Shown: in pieces, positions 12,121 to 23,160 of the stretch
How the letters are laid out: each line of letters opens with the position of its first letter
How positions within the stretch are numbered: the stretch's first letter is position 1
Assembly (NCBI GenBank): GCA_023653785.1
Contig: JAMKCH010084951.1
Location: 1-64,000 of the forward strand
DNA: 64,000 bases
Direction of reading: 5' to 3'
From: Ophioderma brevispina
Taxonomy: Eukaryota; Echinodermata; Ophiuroidea; Amphilepidida; Ophiodermatidae
Position numbers and translations under genes: made by a program
The notes under the pieces: generated by a model
The model's input: only the letters and a program-made list of their open reading frames with translations
Databases searched by the model: none
What the model was told of the DNA's origin: nothing

Positions 12121-12469
12121 TTCATAATTTAACCGGCTGCGATTTGTCCGCATCAATTACACATCCTTTCAGCCCGGATTAATTCCACAGTGCAACACTC
12201 CAGACTTGAGCATCTTGGATACTCTACAAACATAACACAGAAAACAGACATGAACAGTGCCAGCTACAAATCTCCCACTCGGATTTGGTCAGACTGTTTA
12301 ATTTTTAAATTGTTTTCAAGCATGATAACAGTTCCCTGTACTTGAGGGCCCAAAACACCTGAAAATTCTTATGTTTCCTTTAATTTTAGATCCAAGTCGA
12401 GGGCCAAAATCAATGATTGGCAGGCCAGATTTGGCCCACAGACACCTACTGAAGAACTACCTACCTTTC

Positions 12470-12760
12470 TTATAATTTAGGGTTAGGGTCTTAATTATAG
12501 TAAAATCATGGTAAGTGTAATGAACAGAATAAAGGTAGGGATGGGATTAAGATTATGGTAGGTTATGGGCAAGATCAGGATTAGGGTTAGATTTATTATA
12601 ATTATGTTATGACCAGGATCAAGTTACAGGATTAAATGATCAGCTGTGGTGATAGAACAGGGATTACGAATAAGATCATGGTACGGAATTATGGATATTA
12701 ATTAAGATCTATTATGTAATGGATAAGATCACAGTTATAGGTTTAAGTTTACACTTAGAG
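12470..12760. repeat. Degenerate 'ggattaagatcatggta' repeats
   Basis: Loose repeats around 'gattaagattatggta', 'aagatcaggattagggttag' and 'ggataagatcacagttatag'. Two short 'ttagggttag'-like stretches (near 12478 and 12580) are isolated and do not form a telomeric array. Confidence 0.5.
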
Positions 12761-12779
12761 AAAGCTTTTGTGATCCACA

Positions 12780-13060
12780 CTTTCCTTCACTCTCTGCACA
12801 AGTGACCTAGCGTTAGACCTTTAACCTTTGCAGTGACCTTTAACCTTACCACAACATGTGCCGGTTTCTATGGTGCACCTATGAACCAAATTTGGTGAAA
12901 GGGAGTTTTGAAAAAGTTGAACCGAAACTTTTAACAACAACGCATACACACACCCATACAGTGCACATACGCCCATTCATATACACAACGACGAACATCA
13001 ACCAAACCACATCATGCATACTGTTATCCTTTTCAAGTACTTCACTGGTTTTATCTCACA
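12780..13060. mobile_element. 'TGACCTTTAACCTT' dispersed repeat, family N relative
   Basis: Contains repeated 'gacctttaacctt' words, then 'gaaccaaatttggtg', then an 'aacaacaacgcatacacac' stretch. The same order of modules (TGACCTTTGACC words, 'aagtttg.t..aatt', 'acaacaacagacatcaac') occurs at 17.3 kb and 45.2 kb. It is more diverged here, and the ends are not resolved. Confidence 0.45.
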
Positions 13061-13316
13061 TCACGAGCAGGCTTTCTCGGGGTCATGTGAAGCCTTCTCG
13101 CGGCGGGCCCTGTTAATGTTTCATCACCTGTTGTGGCTATTCAACAACTTAAGTCCCAACATCGTGTTTTAAAACACCACAGTGAACATCTTGAAGACCC
13201 ACCCTCAATTCTACGCGGCTGAGCTACTCACATAGGAACTTTCCTTATGCAAGCACAAATTTGTTCCTGCAGCTGAACGTTGAGGGTCTCACCATGCTAA
13301 GCGTGACATAATCTTA

Positions 13317-16205
13317 CAGCTTCCAGGGAGAACGGAGTGAAGATCATCCTCCTCCAAGAAATCACTGCGGATCTGAAGAAGAAGCGCAAATCGACAGGTT
13401 TTGACCTTTATTGCTTCATTCGCACAAACAGCATATGGCTCGCTTCCTATGTGAAGCAAGGCATACAAGTAAGTTCCTGCAGATCTTCAGCAATTCGCGA
13501 TCAGTGGAAAAATTTGGAGCAAGGGGAACACCACTTCACCAACATCTAGAAGCCACCACCAGCTGAGGCAGACTTCAACTCCACTTCAGTAGTTCAGCGA
13601 GCTCCTCGTCGCGGAGATTTCACTGTAGAAATCAGCATGGGGATACTCCAACTGCAAGAATGGCAAAGCGGCTCTTGAATGGATTGAAGCCCAAGATCAA
13701 CTGACTGTTTGATAGTAAGGATCCACTACCTTCTATTCTAGCAGTAATGGGACATGGACTGTCCCGACCTGTCAAAACAGTCACCCGAAACATCCGATCC
13801 CGCTGCTCCAGACCGGTCCTCCGAGATTTCCTAGATCAGGTCATGCCCTATCCTAGTCACCAGTGACATCAAGGTCCGATCTCCAGCCTCTAAAGAAGAG
13901 ATGGGAATTTCAGGAAGCCAATGCGTCCAAGTTCAAACATCTCACCAGCGAACGGTCATCCATGCTGCCAGACCCGGCTTCATCTCAAACTCAACGATGC
14001 ATATTCTGGACTTCTCCATGCTCCACCAAGCAGCAAATGTTCCATTGCAAGAGGCAGAAGGAATCCCTACACCCCCTGTTGGGACAAAGGAATGCGACGA
14101 GTTATTACAAGCGTATTGTAATACCAACTGGCGATACTGATAGAATAGCAAAGGGCAAACCAGCTACTGGATCTGCTTGGCCAAAAGAGACGCGCCAGAT
14201 GGGAGGAGGAGATAATCCAATATCAACTTTACCCACTCCAATCCGCAAGGCCTGGACCACCATCAACAAGCTCACCGGGCGTAGCTGTCCAGCAAGCATG
14301 TCCTGTCCTGCAAAACTCCTCGCTTCAGTACTTGTCCAACAATGGAGTGGCAAGACCACAACTCCACAGCAAAGCCCACTCCTCTTGCTGTTAATGCAGA
14401 ATTAACAAGCTTCTACAAAACCTCTCACCGTCAAGCCCCATGTCCAACCATTCACCTACTATGAAGCAACCGAAGGCAATTAAAGTTCTACAAGAATGGA
14501 AGCTCCCTGGCAATTACAACATCCATACAGAATTCTTGAAGAATATGGCATCCGAAGCTGTGCGATGGCTCCAACTCTTCCTTTCTACTTGCTTAGGATC
14601 ATGAATTATCCCCTCAAGATGGAATACTTCAAAGGTCATTGCAATCCCGGATCCCAAGAAACCAGCAAATGACCCTAAGAGTTACAGAACCCCTCTCGCT
14701 ACTATCTCACTCTTATAGCTGCTTGAGCGACTGATACTCGGCAGGATCAATGATACCGTCGAGGCAAATTTACACCGCACCCAAGCTGGATTTCGAAGAG
14801 GTAAATCAACAACTGATCAGATAGCAAACTAGTTAATGACATGGAGACGCCTTCAGAAGAAAGGCAGAAGTTTTGAGCAGTCTTCATTGACCCAACGGCT
14901 GCGTACGATACCACAGTCTGGCACGGGTCTCTCTCACCTCAAGCTACTCAAAATCTTCCCTGATGGCAAGCTTGTCAAGTTTCATCAATGCTGCTCATCC
15001 AACAGATCTTTCATCCGGGAGACATCAAATGGCCAACGCAGTAGTAAGCGCACACTTCGGAATGGTGTCCCACAAGATTCTGTCCTGGCACCCAGTCTCT
15101 TCACATCTAACGTCCTCAGATATGCAAGGTAGATTGTTCGCAGTACTCCTACGCAGACTACACGGCACTTGGGAATAGCTGCTGATTCCTTTGAGTCCTT
15201 AGAAACAGTGTTGCTGAAAGACCTAATCACGTAAGCCAATTCTTCCACCGATGGCACTTGAAACTCATCTAACCCAAGACCGCAGCTCTGTTTTCACCTT
15301 GCAAATCGAGGCGCAAAAGGAGAACTTAAACATCACTCTAGATGGAGAAAAAGTCACAGACCAACACGAAGTACCTAGGCTTCACAATGGACCGCAGCCT
15401 TACTTTCAATCCAACACACCACGGCAGTCGCTGCACCAAGACGCAGTCTGTGTCAACCTCCTCAGAAGGCTAGCAGGAAATGGATGGGGTGCATCTTTGA
15501 CACCTGACATACATCAACTGTTGCTCTGGCATATTTAACTGCTGAATACGCTGCACCGTATGGAGTCACAGCGTCCATTCACACAAGATGAGTCGTCTGA
15601 ATGATGCAATGAGAATTGTTAGTAGTTGGTTGCCTTTTGGCGACGCCTATAGAATACCTGGCATAGCTCCTGCAAACCTTAGGAGGAACCTTCAGACGAT
15701 CAAGCTCGCCAAGAAATGTGATGAAACTGGTAGTCTAATCCCACTACCAACACCCTTAGAGGATCATGAGAATCCACGGATTAACTGCTTACCCAATCCA
15801 TGACACCAGTACAGTATCCATACGTCATCTTTGAGATCAATGACAGATGGTATGCGCAATGGTCATCCTCTACTTTGAACTTAAAGCAGTTTGTGGACAC
15901 CCCATCTAGCAAGCCCAAAGGCTTTGACATTGCTAGGGGAAAGAATGGGTCAACCTCAACAGACAAAGAACTGGCGTTGGTCGGACAAAGACTTCATTCA
16001 CAAGATCGGAGTAGAACCATCACCAAAATGCGATTGTGGAGAGCCACAAACCAGTAGCCACATCATAGAGGACTGTGAGGTTACAAGTCCCAGAGGATTC
16101 CAGGCCTGATCAACCTTGATTGATGCAAACTATCAGCTGGTTAAAGACCGATCTTCCACCTGTGATTTGGACTTGCACGAACGAACGAACGAGAGGCTAA
16201 AGCCA
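13317..16205 (+). pseudogene. Broken non-LTR retrotransposon, copy 2 (endonuclease + reverse transcriptase)
   Basis: A degraded jockey/CR1-type element read across many frameshifts. Apurinic-type endonuclease: NGVKIILLQE at ~13330, DFNS at 13571 and WGYSNCKNGKAALEWIEA at ~13638. Linker: FKRRW-like 'LKKRWEFQEANASK' at 13890 and 'RKAWTTINKLTG' at ~14246. Reverse transcriptase: VIAIPDPKKPANDPKSYR at ~14635, LERLILGRIND at ~14724, QAGFRRGKSTTDQIA at ~14783, first catalytic block FIDPTAAYDT at 14883, NGVPQDSVLAPSLF (usual NGVPQGSVLAP) at ~15060, and second block YADY at 15150-15161, where YADD is expected. C-terminus: RLNDAMRIVSSWL at 15591 and CDCGEPQTSSHIIEDC near 16030. It ends in an (acga)n run at 16178-16191. 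In-frame stops and frameshifts make it non-functional. The 5' end before 13317 is uncertain. The family assignment to jockey versus a neighbouring clade is my inference from motifs. Confidence 0.9.
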
Positions 16206-16790
16206 TAGAATGTGAGAAGATAGTGATCTGCATCTTAACATATAAGTGATCTTGGGACTGTAATCATTTTCATCCTTTTTTCTTTTATGTCAGAGCCGAT
16301 ATACTTTCAGACATGTGATAGCTAGTAGGAGATATAAACATTACAAAACCGCTAGATCAATTCCACAACCCCACAAATCACAAGACAGTTCACCGGGTTT
16401 GCGTCCACAAATACCACTCCCTCGCTTATAAGTCTGCACAAATACTATTTCTAGAAAGTCCAAACGATGACTCGAACGGTGGCCCGTTCAAATAACAGCC
16501 ATTGATTAAATGAATTTTTAGTCAGGATCTGGTGCTGTGTCTGGACAAATAGTGTCTGTGAAGAGCGATAAAGGAGTATGTACTGGCGGAATGATCCGTG
16601 AAGACGGCAAACATTCAAGCTTGCAGTTTTTATTCAAACACTCTCTTGTGAATGTATCAAGTAACAATGGACCTATGTCGTAGTGGTTAACATACTTCCT
16701 TGTATATCCATTACCTTTGAACTAAATGCAACTTGACATTAACCTACTGAACATCATCAATTCTAGATGTATGTGCATTGATTTCTGCGA
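16206..16790. other. Unassigned DNA downstream of the retrotransposon
   Basis: Read in all frames; no gene, TIR pair or tandem repeat recognised. Confidence 0.4.
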
Positions 16791-17045
16791 TGCAGGTGAG
16801 TGGATGAGTGAGTGAGTGCAGTTCGTGCTTGAGTGAGTGAGATGCTGAGTGAGTGAGGAAACGTGACGAGTGATGGGAAAGAGTGAGGGTGAGCGTGAAA
16901 GAAAAAGTGAAGAGTGGTGCGTGAGAGAAAGAAAAAGTGAAGAGTGAGTGAGTGAGCAAGCACGCGAGTGTGTTGCGTGCCTATGTTCATGTGGGGGGTG
17001 CTGTGTTGTGGCATCAGTTGTGCAGTGATGTGTATTGTGTGATCA
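16790..17045. repeat. GAGT-rich degenerate microsatellite
   Basis: Runs of 'gagtgagtgag' mixed with a duplicated block 'gagagaaagaaaaagtgaag' / 'gaaagaaaaagtgaagagtg' (16897-16945), then TGTG-rich DNA. Minus-strand frames here (His/Thr/Leu/Ser/Phe only) are compositional shadows. Confidence 0.7.
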
Positions 17046-17224
17046 AAACTAATGTTTGTGGGACATGTTTAATCCTTGTTGGACATAAGCACACTGGAGA
17101 TAGACACAAGCATTTCCAATAAGTATAGGGGCGACTTCAACCCATCCCAAAACACAAATAAGGACAATGCGATTTGTCATCTGAAGAGTACTCGCTTGCT
17201 TCATCTCCACTACCCATACAGGTC

Positions 17225-17565
17225 AGGTTTACCTGAGGCAAACATATGCATAGCCGAAGAGAGGAGGGGCAGATCCCAGTCCTGGAAAGGCCAAACCAAT
17301 GCCCTGACCTTTTTAAATTGAGGTCAATTTTACGTTTTCAGCCTCTACACTTGACTCACATGACCTTTGAACTATTACTGGACCTTTGGCTTTAATCAAC
17401 ACGAGGGATCCCTGTTGCCCTGATCAATTTGGTTTATCCATTGAAAGTTTGTAGATTTTCAGGCAATGTTAACCTTTTTCACAACAGACACAACCGCAAC
17501 AGACAACAACAATAGTGGACAAGTGATCCCTATGCGTCTCCCTGCCGTTAGGGCAGGCGACACAA
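17225..17565. mobile_element. Family N dispersed element, copy 1
   Basis: The right end 'gtgatccctatgcgtctccc' + 'tgcc..agggcaggcgacac' matches the right end of the 45.2-45.6 kb copy. Upstream modules are also in order: 'gaggtcaattttacgttttc', 'cacatgacctttgaac', 'gaaagtttgtagattttcag', and an acaaca-rich stretch ending in 'agtggacaagtgatccc'. The left boundary is not clear. It is probably a non-autonomous DNA element, to judge by the GTGTCGCCTGCC-like terminus on the left of the 45.2-kb copy. Confidence 0.6.
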
Positions 17566-18584
17566 AAAATGGTGGTCACCGAGGGAATGTTTTTTTTTAA
17601 AATAAAACATTATAAAATACACATTTTTCCCAAAATTAACTACATAGGTCCTCTGGATTTTTTGGTTTTGTTTATGAACTTTCTGGATCTAACAAAAAAA
17701 AGTAGCTTAAATTGCCAAAATCTGAGTGCGTGAGAGAAATCTTTAAGTATGCAAAATCTTATCTTGTGTTAAACTACTCATGTGCAAAATTGTTGTGTGC
17801 AAAATTTGTTGGATGCAAAACTTGTTGTGTGAAACTCCCCTGTGAACTCATTGTGGTTTTGACAACAATGTTCAATTTTTGTACACAAAACTACAAACTT
17901 ACCTTTTTTGTTTACAAACTTGTCATTTTTTATAACAACTTCTTTTATGTCTGCTGTGCAATGATGTACACAAAATTATCCTAACAAAGCAAGTTAAAAC
18001 AACAAGTTTTGAAAAAGAACTACAGCTTATCTCCATAGTAAGAAAGGATCACAACAACCACACATGATGACGTAAACATGCTCAAAGTACAGCAGGAACG
18101 AGCCACAGAAACGAGTATTTGATTCTTGGTAATACTTAATCCAGTTGTCATGGTTGTCGAGTTCATGTTTTTTAGGTTGGTTCCTGAGGATGTTGCTATC
18201 AATTTTCTTACAAATCCTGTTTTTTTGCATGTGCATATATAATGCTTGTCCAAATACCAACCACTATGTGCAAAAAGCTAAGCTCAAATGGACATCCTTC
18301 ACATAAAAAGTAGGACAACAGTCCCAAATACGTTGTGCGATTTTGTGGTTATGAGCCTGAATGACCTTTAATCTCCTCAGCTGTTACCCCACATAAGATC
18401 CTGGTCTCAATGTTCATGTAAAAGCATACCATGTATGAACTTGATCCATCACTGTACTAGCAAGCTGGACAAGTGTATACCACATGCACAAGATATGACC
18501 CCAAGTGACCCCTGAATGACCTTTGACCTCATCTGTTACCCCACATAAGACACACACACACAAATCATGCTGACATGCAAGAGC
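17566..18584. other. Low-complexity T/A-rich DNA with family N fragments
   Basis: 17700-17980 shows a loose repetition of 'tgtgcaaaa.ttgttgtgt'. 18360-18550 contains 'tgaatgacctttgacctcat' and 'ctgttaccccacataaga' twice (18380 and 18533), a local duplication related to family N. No gene is recognised. Confidence 0.5.
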
Positions 18585-18636
18585 AATGTGATTTTTAGGT
18601 CTTTCCGATTTCATCGGACGACCTAAAAATCACATT
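18585..18636. repeat. Short strong hairpin
   Basis: The left arm 'aatgtgatttttaggtc' pairs with 'gacctaaaaatcacatt'. An inner helix 'ccga'/'tcgg' encloses a small loop. Total length is 52 nt. It lies next to a CA-repeat, and no other copy was noticed in the window. Confidence 0.75.
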
Positions 18637-19202
18637 GAATTTGGGTTCCAAATGACTGAGTTGTCCCTTATTTAATGAAGTTCCATGTTTTTTTACATGT
18701 AACACAGACAGGCTGTGAAACAAAAGCAAATGCAAGAAAAAAACAAAGGCACATCCCTTGAAAACATGTTTCTTCCCCGAACAAATGAATAGACAATCAA
18801 AACATGCCCACTAAAACTGTTTAAGTTGTGTTGCAAGCTTCTAAGAAGCAATAGAAACTTTAACATAACACTTCATTGAAACATTTTTATGTGTGCAAAA
18901 CTAAGTTTGTCCTCGTTACAAATAAAAACAACACAGAATTCATTCAATTAGGAACAATTTAGTCATTTGTGACCCGAATTCAATGGGGTTTTCCATTTTG
19001 AATAGCTAATAAACAATACTTTTTAAATATCTATAAATATTTGAATGAATTTTTTTTAAACCCGAAATTTGAGGCACTTTCAGGGATTTTTTTGTGTGGG
19101 GAAGATATACTCTGCATATCCTAACTCTAATCAAACACATGAAACATCTTACATGTATCTAAAGGCTAAAATAAACCTTTTATTTTTACTTTGCATGAGT
19201 CT
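18637..19202. other. Unassigned AT-rich DNA
   Basis: No gene, element end or tandem repeat recognised on either strand. Confidence 0.4.
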
Positions 19203-19206
19203 TTAA

Positions 19207-19557
19207 GAGACATGAGGACATTTCCAGAATGAAGCGCTCCCAATTTTTTTCAAACCCGTTTTTTTTGTTGCATATTTGGAATGCTTATCAATGTATTAGA
19301 TCACACCTTAAGTTGAATACGCCATCTTTATGTAATAAGATGATGAATTAGTATTTTCTGTCATGCACGGCAGAAAATCAAAGCACAGATTTCTACAGGG
19401 ACGATTATGATAGCGGGCAAGTTCAAAACAAAGTTAGCTGTCTTCTTTTGTACTTGTTTGTCCAAAACACCTTTGAATCATTCTCGGTAGGTGGTCCACA
19501 ACCAATCACATGCAATTTATGAGAAATTCTCCACACAAAAAATCTCCTCCTGTCACT
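19207..19557. mobile_element. TTAA-flanked MITE, family K, copy 1
   Basis: A 351-bp element between TTAA at 19203-19206 and 19558-19561. Landmarks shared with the copies at 52.0, 30.85 and 39.26 kb are 'acatttccagaatgaagcgc', 'tgcatatttggaatgctt', 'tatgtaataagatgatgaat', 'cagaaaatcaaagca' and 'agcgggcaagtt'. It has no coding capacity. Confidence 0.82.
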
Positions 19558-19908
19558 TTAAGTAGCAGCAGTTCCAGTGAAGTTTACCTTGTCATTGTGT
19601 TTGTTGATTTGAAGCACAGATAAGTCACATCCCATAGGATTATTGTGTTATGATGTTATTGCCGCACATCATTGGGGACTTACACACACACTCTGTTCTA
19701 CAGAACAGTCTCTGTAAATATGCCTTGGTATTCTATCTATGAGCCAATTTGTTTAAATGTCAACAAAGATATACTCTCTTCTTTGTCTTTGATCATTCAG
19801 AGAAAAGGCTTGATATAAATGTACTTATTGCGACACGAAGCTCTTCGTATATCTCATACTTCAGGAAAAAAATGCCGCTTTTCTTCTTTCGATCAATTTT
19901 GTTATTTG

Positions 19909-20236
19909 GTCTGGCATGCATATTTTGGTCTGGCGTGCTTATTTTGGTCTGGCATGCTTATTTTGGTCTGGCATGCTTATTTTAGTCTGGCATGCTCATT
20001 TTGGTCTGACATGCTCATTTTGGTCTGACATGCTCATTTTGGTCTGGCATGCTTATTTTGGTCAGAAATGCTTATTTTGGTCCGGCATGCTTATTTTGGT
20101 CTAGCATGCTCCTTTTGGTCTGGCATGTTAATTTTGGTCAGGCATGCTTATTTTGGTCTGGCATGCTTATTTTGGTCTGGCATGCTTATTTTGTTCTGGC
20201 ATGCTTATTTTGGTCTGGCATGCTTATTTTGTCCAT
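19909..20236. repeat. 19-bp minisatellite 'ggtctggcatgcttatttt'
   Basis: About 17 head-to-tail units of 19 bp, with few substitutions ('gctc' for 'gctt', 'ctgaca' for 'ctggca'). Most units contain the palindrome GCATGC. Because 19 is not a multiple of three and the unit holds no plus-strand stop, several overlapping plus-strand frames stay open and encode FWSGMLILVWHAYFGLACL-type repeats. These are not genes. The array is homogeneous, suggesting recent expansion. Confidence 0.95.
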
Positions 20237-20834
20237 GAAGATGTGAAGCAAAGTGTGGAAATTAACCTTTGTCATGTTTTCTGACTGCAATCTGCAAAGA
20301 AAATCTTAGCACACTTTGCTTAAATGCAAAGATTGAGGTCCCAATCCCTCCATCATTCATTGTTGAACTAAGCCATGTAGACATAAACCCTACAAGTTCA
20401 CACAACATTGATTTGATGGGTTGAGGAAGTGGGAAGGAAGCAGTGGTATGTAAGTAAAGACCAAAAGAAACTTAAAATAATGTTTAAATCGGATTGACCC
20501 TTGTGGAGTGCGAAAAAAATTAGTGTTCACTGAACACGAGTGAGTGACGATTCGTCTGCCATCATGGTTTGTGCATGGGGACAAAGAACGTATGAGGTTA
20601 CCAAGGTCATATGAGGTCTAGGGGTAGCATTTCATCGCCGTGTGCGCGAATCAGCCTTGATTCCCCAAAACAAATTTTGCGGGAATCATCCAATTTGCTT
20701 TTGTGTTTAGTTCTAAAGTTTACGAGAATCAACATTGATTCACGCAAATCAGTTTACGAGAATCTTTGCGAGAATCGATTCTCGGATTCTCGCCGAAATT
20801 CTAGCCCTGTACTCAGATCACCAACACCTGGGAT

Positions 20835-21330
20835 ACTACTCAAGGACCATTGTACTCAAGTGTCATGAAAATTGATCAACATAAGTGGATACACCATGCA
20901 ATTATGTTTAGGGGTAACATTTTGAGCACAGATACTCGGACATCACAGCTGTTTGACCACATGCAAATCGTCTCTTTTATTTTCAGAGAAATTTTAAGCA
21001 GCGGCAACACAATTTTGACAACAGATATTACTACGGACATGCAAGAGCTATTATCTCTCCAAAAATCAGAAAAATCCATTGCGGGAATCTTGCTATATAG
21101 ACCTACAAAGATAATATTTGTATGTTATAGCGCCCTCTATGTGCCCATTCTCCATAGAGGGATGTGTTAAACTAGATTTTAAAGAAAAATCATATTTGCC
21201 CGCAATGAATTTCGTAAAGTTTACACAGGATGAAATCAGTGGTATAAATAATCCACATTAGTTGTCAAAAGTTTGTTTTATTCTGGTTTTGTCATATTAT
21301 AAATAAGACTTTCAAACAGCTGTGACATAC
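20835..21330. repeat. Dispersed repeat family L, copy 1
   Basis: Shares an ordered set of blocks with 33.13-33.5 kb: 'acatcacagctgtttgacc', 'atcgtctcttttattttcag', 'aaattttaagcagcggc', 'aaaaatccattgcgggaatc', 'tatgtgcccattctccatag' and 'ttgttttattctggttttg'. The last block recurs alone at 57.2 kb. The boundaries and class are unresolved; I see no clear terminal inverted repeats. Confidence 0.65.
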
Positions 21331-21339
21331 ACATAGACT

Positions 21340-21372
21340 ACCAAAAGCAATCCCTATGTGCCTTCTTGCAGA
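21340..21372. repeat. Family N 3'-end fragment
   Basis: 'aatccctatgtgccttcttg' then 'cagacaacacaaaa' is a decayed version of the family N right terminus seen at 17.54 and 45.59 kb. Confidence 0.4.
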
Positions 21373-21454
21373 CAACACAAAAAAGTGTGGATTGTAGTTT
21401 GTAATTCCTCAATGTCTTTTTATTGTACGTATTACTATTCATTTAATTACAATC

Positions 21455-21773
21455 CAGAGGGTGTATTAAGTCAATCCCACAATGCACCAGTTTTGGGAAA
21501 TTACATCTCAATAAGGTCATGTGATCCCATAGAAATCCTATTCTTAACACATGAAAACCTTTACCTTTACACTCATTTTAGCCCACAAGGTGCTAGCACT
21601 TGTTTGCATGATAGACTAACTTGTTTGTTAGAAATTGTTTGCATGATCATGAAATGTCTTGTAGTTCTTAAACTTCTTGAACACTTTTTATCCCTAAGCA
21701 CTGACACATGTTTAGTACAGTACAGTATAGACACATTGCAATGCATTGTGGGATTGATTCAAAACACCCTCTG
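21455..21773. mobile_element. Mutator-like MITE, family E, copy A
   Basis: A 319-bp element with inverted ends CAGAGGGTGTATTAAGTCAA and 'attgattcaaaacaccctct'+g. It is flanked by the perfect 9-bp duplication ATTACAATC (left 21446-21454, right 21774-21782). Inside are 'ggtcatgtgatccca', 'aatcctattcttaacacatg', 'cactcattttagcccacaa' and 'aacttcttgaacac'. Four other copies occur in the window. A 9-bp duplication is characteristic of Mutator-type elements. The 138-codon frame across it is a chance reading. Confidence 0.92.
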
Positions 21774-21782
21774 ATTACAATC

Positions 21783-22375
21783 CAAATGCCAACCATCCTT
21801 GACTGGAGAGAAGGGGTGATATTTGCAGCACGAGTATGCATTTGCTACATAAATCCCTACATGTTGCAGTGTTGAATACAGCCAAGTCATTCTGGAAGAC
21901 ATTCAACTCTACCTGTTGCTTTTTAATAACTCATACTCAGTTAAACACATGCACATGTGTTTGATAAGCTCTAAACCAAGCCCAGAAAATGTTTCAAGAT
22001 GTTTCAAGATCCTTAGACTGTTCCAGTTACTGTCATGTACTTTCGTAATTTTGAAATGAGATGCCAGTAAACAGTTTTTTGCACTTTAGAAATTGCATTA
22101 AAAATAATATGCAGTAAGCAGACATATTTTGTTGGAAGTGTGATGCAGCAAACTTTCAAGCATGAATAACAAAGATACTAAGGTTGAGATGCTATGCATA
22201 AGGCCTGGCACTTGGAATGTGGAATGATTTTGTTCATAGATTGAACGAACAAAAGGATTCCACATGTCTGTGTTCAAGTACATAGTTGGCATGTAGTATC
22301 CGAAAAACTCCCTATTACATTTCATCCAGATCTTCATCAGAAAAAGAACAATGTCCTTGAACTTAATTTGGATAT
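21783..22375. other. Unassigned DNA
   Basis: Contains a short direct duplication 'gtttcaagatgtttcaagat' near 21991. No gene or element end recognised. Confidence 0.4.
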
Positions 22376-22380
22376 TTTGA

Positions 22381-22800
22381 GGGTATGTGTGGTGCAGTGG
22401 ATACAACGATCGGCTTGTGATCAAAAGGATGCGGGTTCAAACCCTGTTGAGGTCAACATGATGTGTCCTTGTGCAAGGCACTCCATCTCACTCGTCTCTC
22501 CCCACCCAGGAGTATTGGGTACCAGCATATGCTGGGAAGGTAAAACAGACTCACTGAAAGGGAGGAGTGGTGAACCTTGTTGGAGTCCACATGTTATGTC
22601 CTTGGGCTAAGGCACTTCTTCTCACTTGCCTCTCCCCACCCATGAGTATGAATGGGTAGCAACAAACTCGCTGTAAAGGAGCAGTTGTGAACCCCCCACA
22701 GTAAATTATACTAGAAAAGTCTAGCCTCATCACTAAGAAAAGAGGGATGAGCACTCCGGCCAGGTAACTTGGCTCTAGCCTCTAGCATAAAGCTTTACCT
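22381..22800 (+). mobile_element. tRNA-derived SINE with a duplicated 3' module
   Basis: The head has an A-box-like 'ggtgcagtgg' (22391-22400) and a B box 'gggttcaaaccc' (22433-22444) about 33 bp downstream, the spacing of a tRNA-type RNA polymerase III promoter. The body follows: 'gatgtgtccttgtgcaaggc' ... 'ctctccccacccaggagtat', which recurs at 22588-22660 as 'tatgtccttgggctaaggca' ... 'ctctccccacccatgagtat'. The second module may be a partial second insertion or an internal duplication. The cloverleaf is decayed, so it is a SINE rather than a tRNA gene. Confidence 0.8.
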
Positions 22801-22982
22801 TTTCTACTACATTTTGAGATCTGTTCAGAAGACTTACCAAAACCATTATTATTAGATGAAGCTCTTTTGTTTTATTTTAGCTAAATCTTTACTTTATAAA
22901 CATGGTACAGTAAATAAAATGTTCCTTTTTAAGCAAAATTGAGACTATACTTGCAGACACCAGTGCAGTTATTTCTAGCTAT

Positions 22983-23158
22983 ACTTCATCCGGCCTGAAC
23001 TAAGGAGTGATGTCATAGCTTTCGCGCAGCGACTGTGCATGCATATTTCGCATGCTGACTTTGTACGCTCGCGATTACAGCTGCGGCTTACTGCGATTCG
23101 CATATTTAAGACTGCGTGAAAACTATGACGTCACTCCTTTGTTCAGGCCGGACGAAGT
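22983..23158. mobile_element. Short MITE with ~47-bp TIRs
   Basis: A 176-bp element. The left end ACTTCATCCGGCCTGAACTA followed by 'aggagtgatgtcatag' is the near-exact inverse of the right end, whose inverse reads ACTTCGTCCGGCCTGAACAA followed by 'aggagtgacgtcatag'. About 6 mismatches occur in 47 bp. The target duplication is not resolved (flanks 'gctat' and 'gtatg'). The right arm contains TGACGTCA. Confidence 0.82.
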
Positions 23159-23160
23159 GT

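Noticed and set aside
12470..12600. Telomeric TTAGGG repeats
   Set aside because: Only isolated 'ttagggttag' words occur within a degenerate interspersed repeat; there is no array.
19749..20246. Overlapping frames with FWSGMLILVWHAYFGLAC repeats, resembling a membrane protein
   Set aside because: Produced by the 19-bp minisatellite read in three frames; the hydrophobic look follows from the T-rich unit.
21358..21774. 138-codon frame
   Set aside because: Almost wholly inside a family E MITE with clear TIRs and a 9-bp TSD; no motifs.
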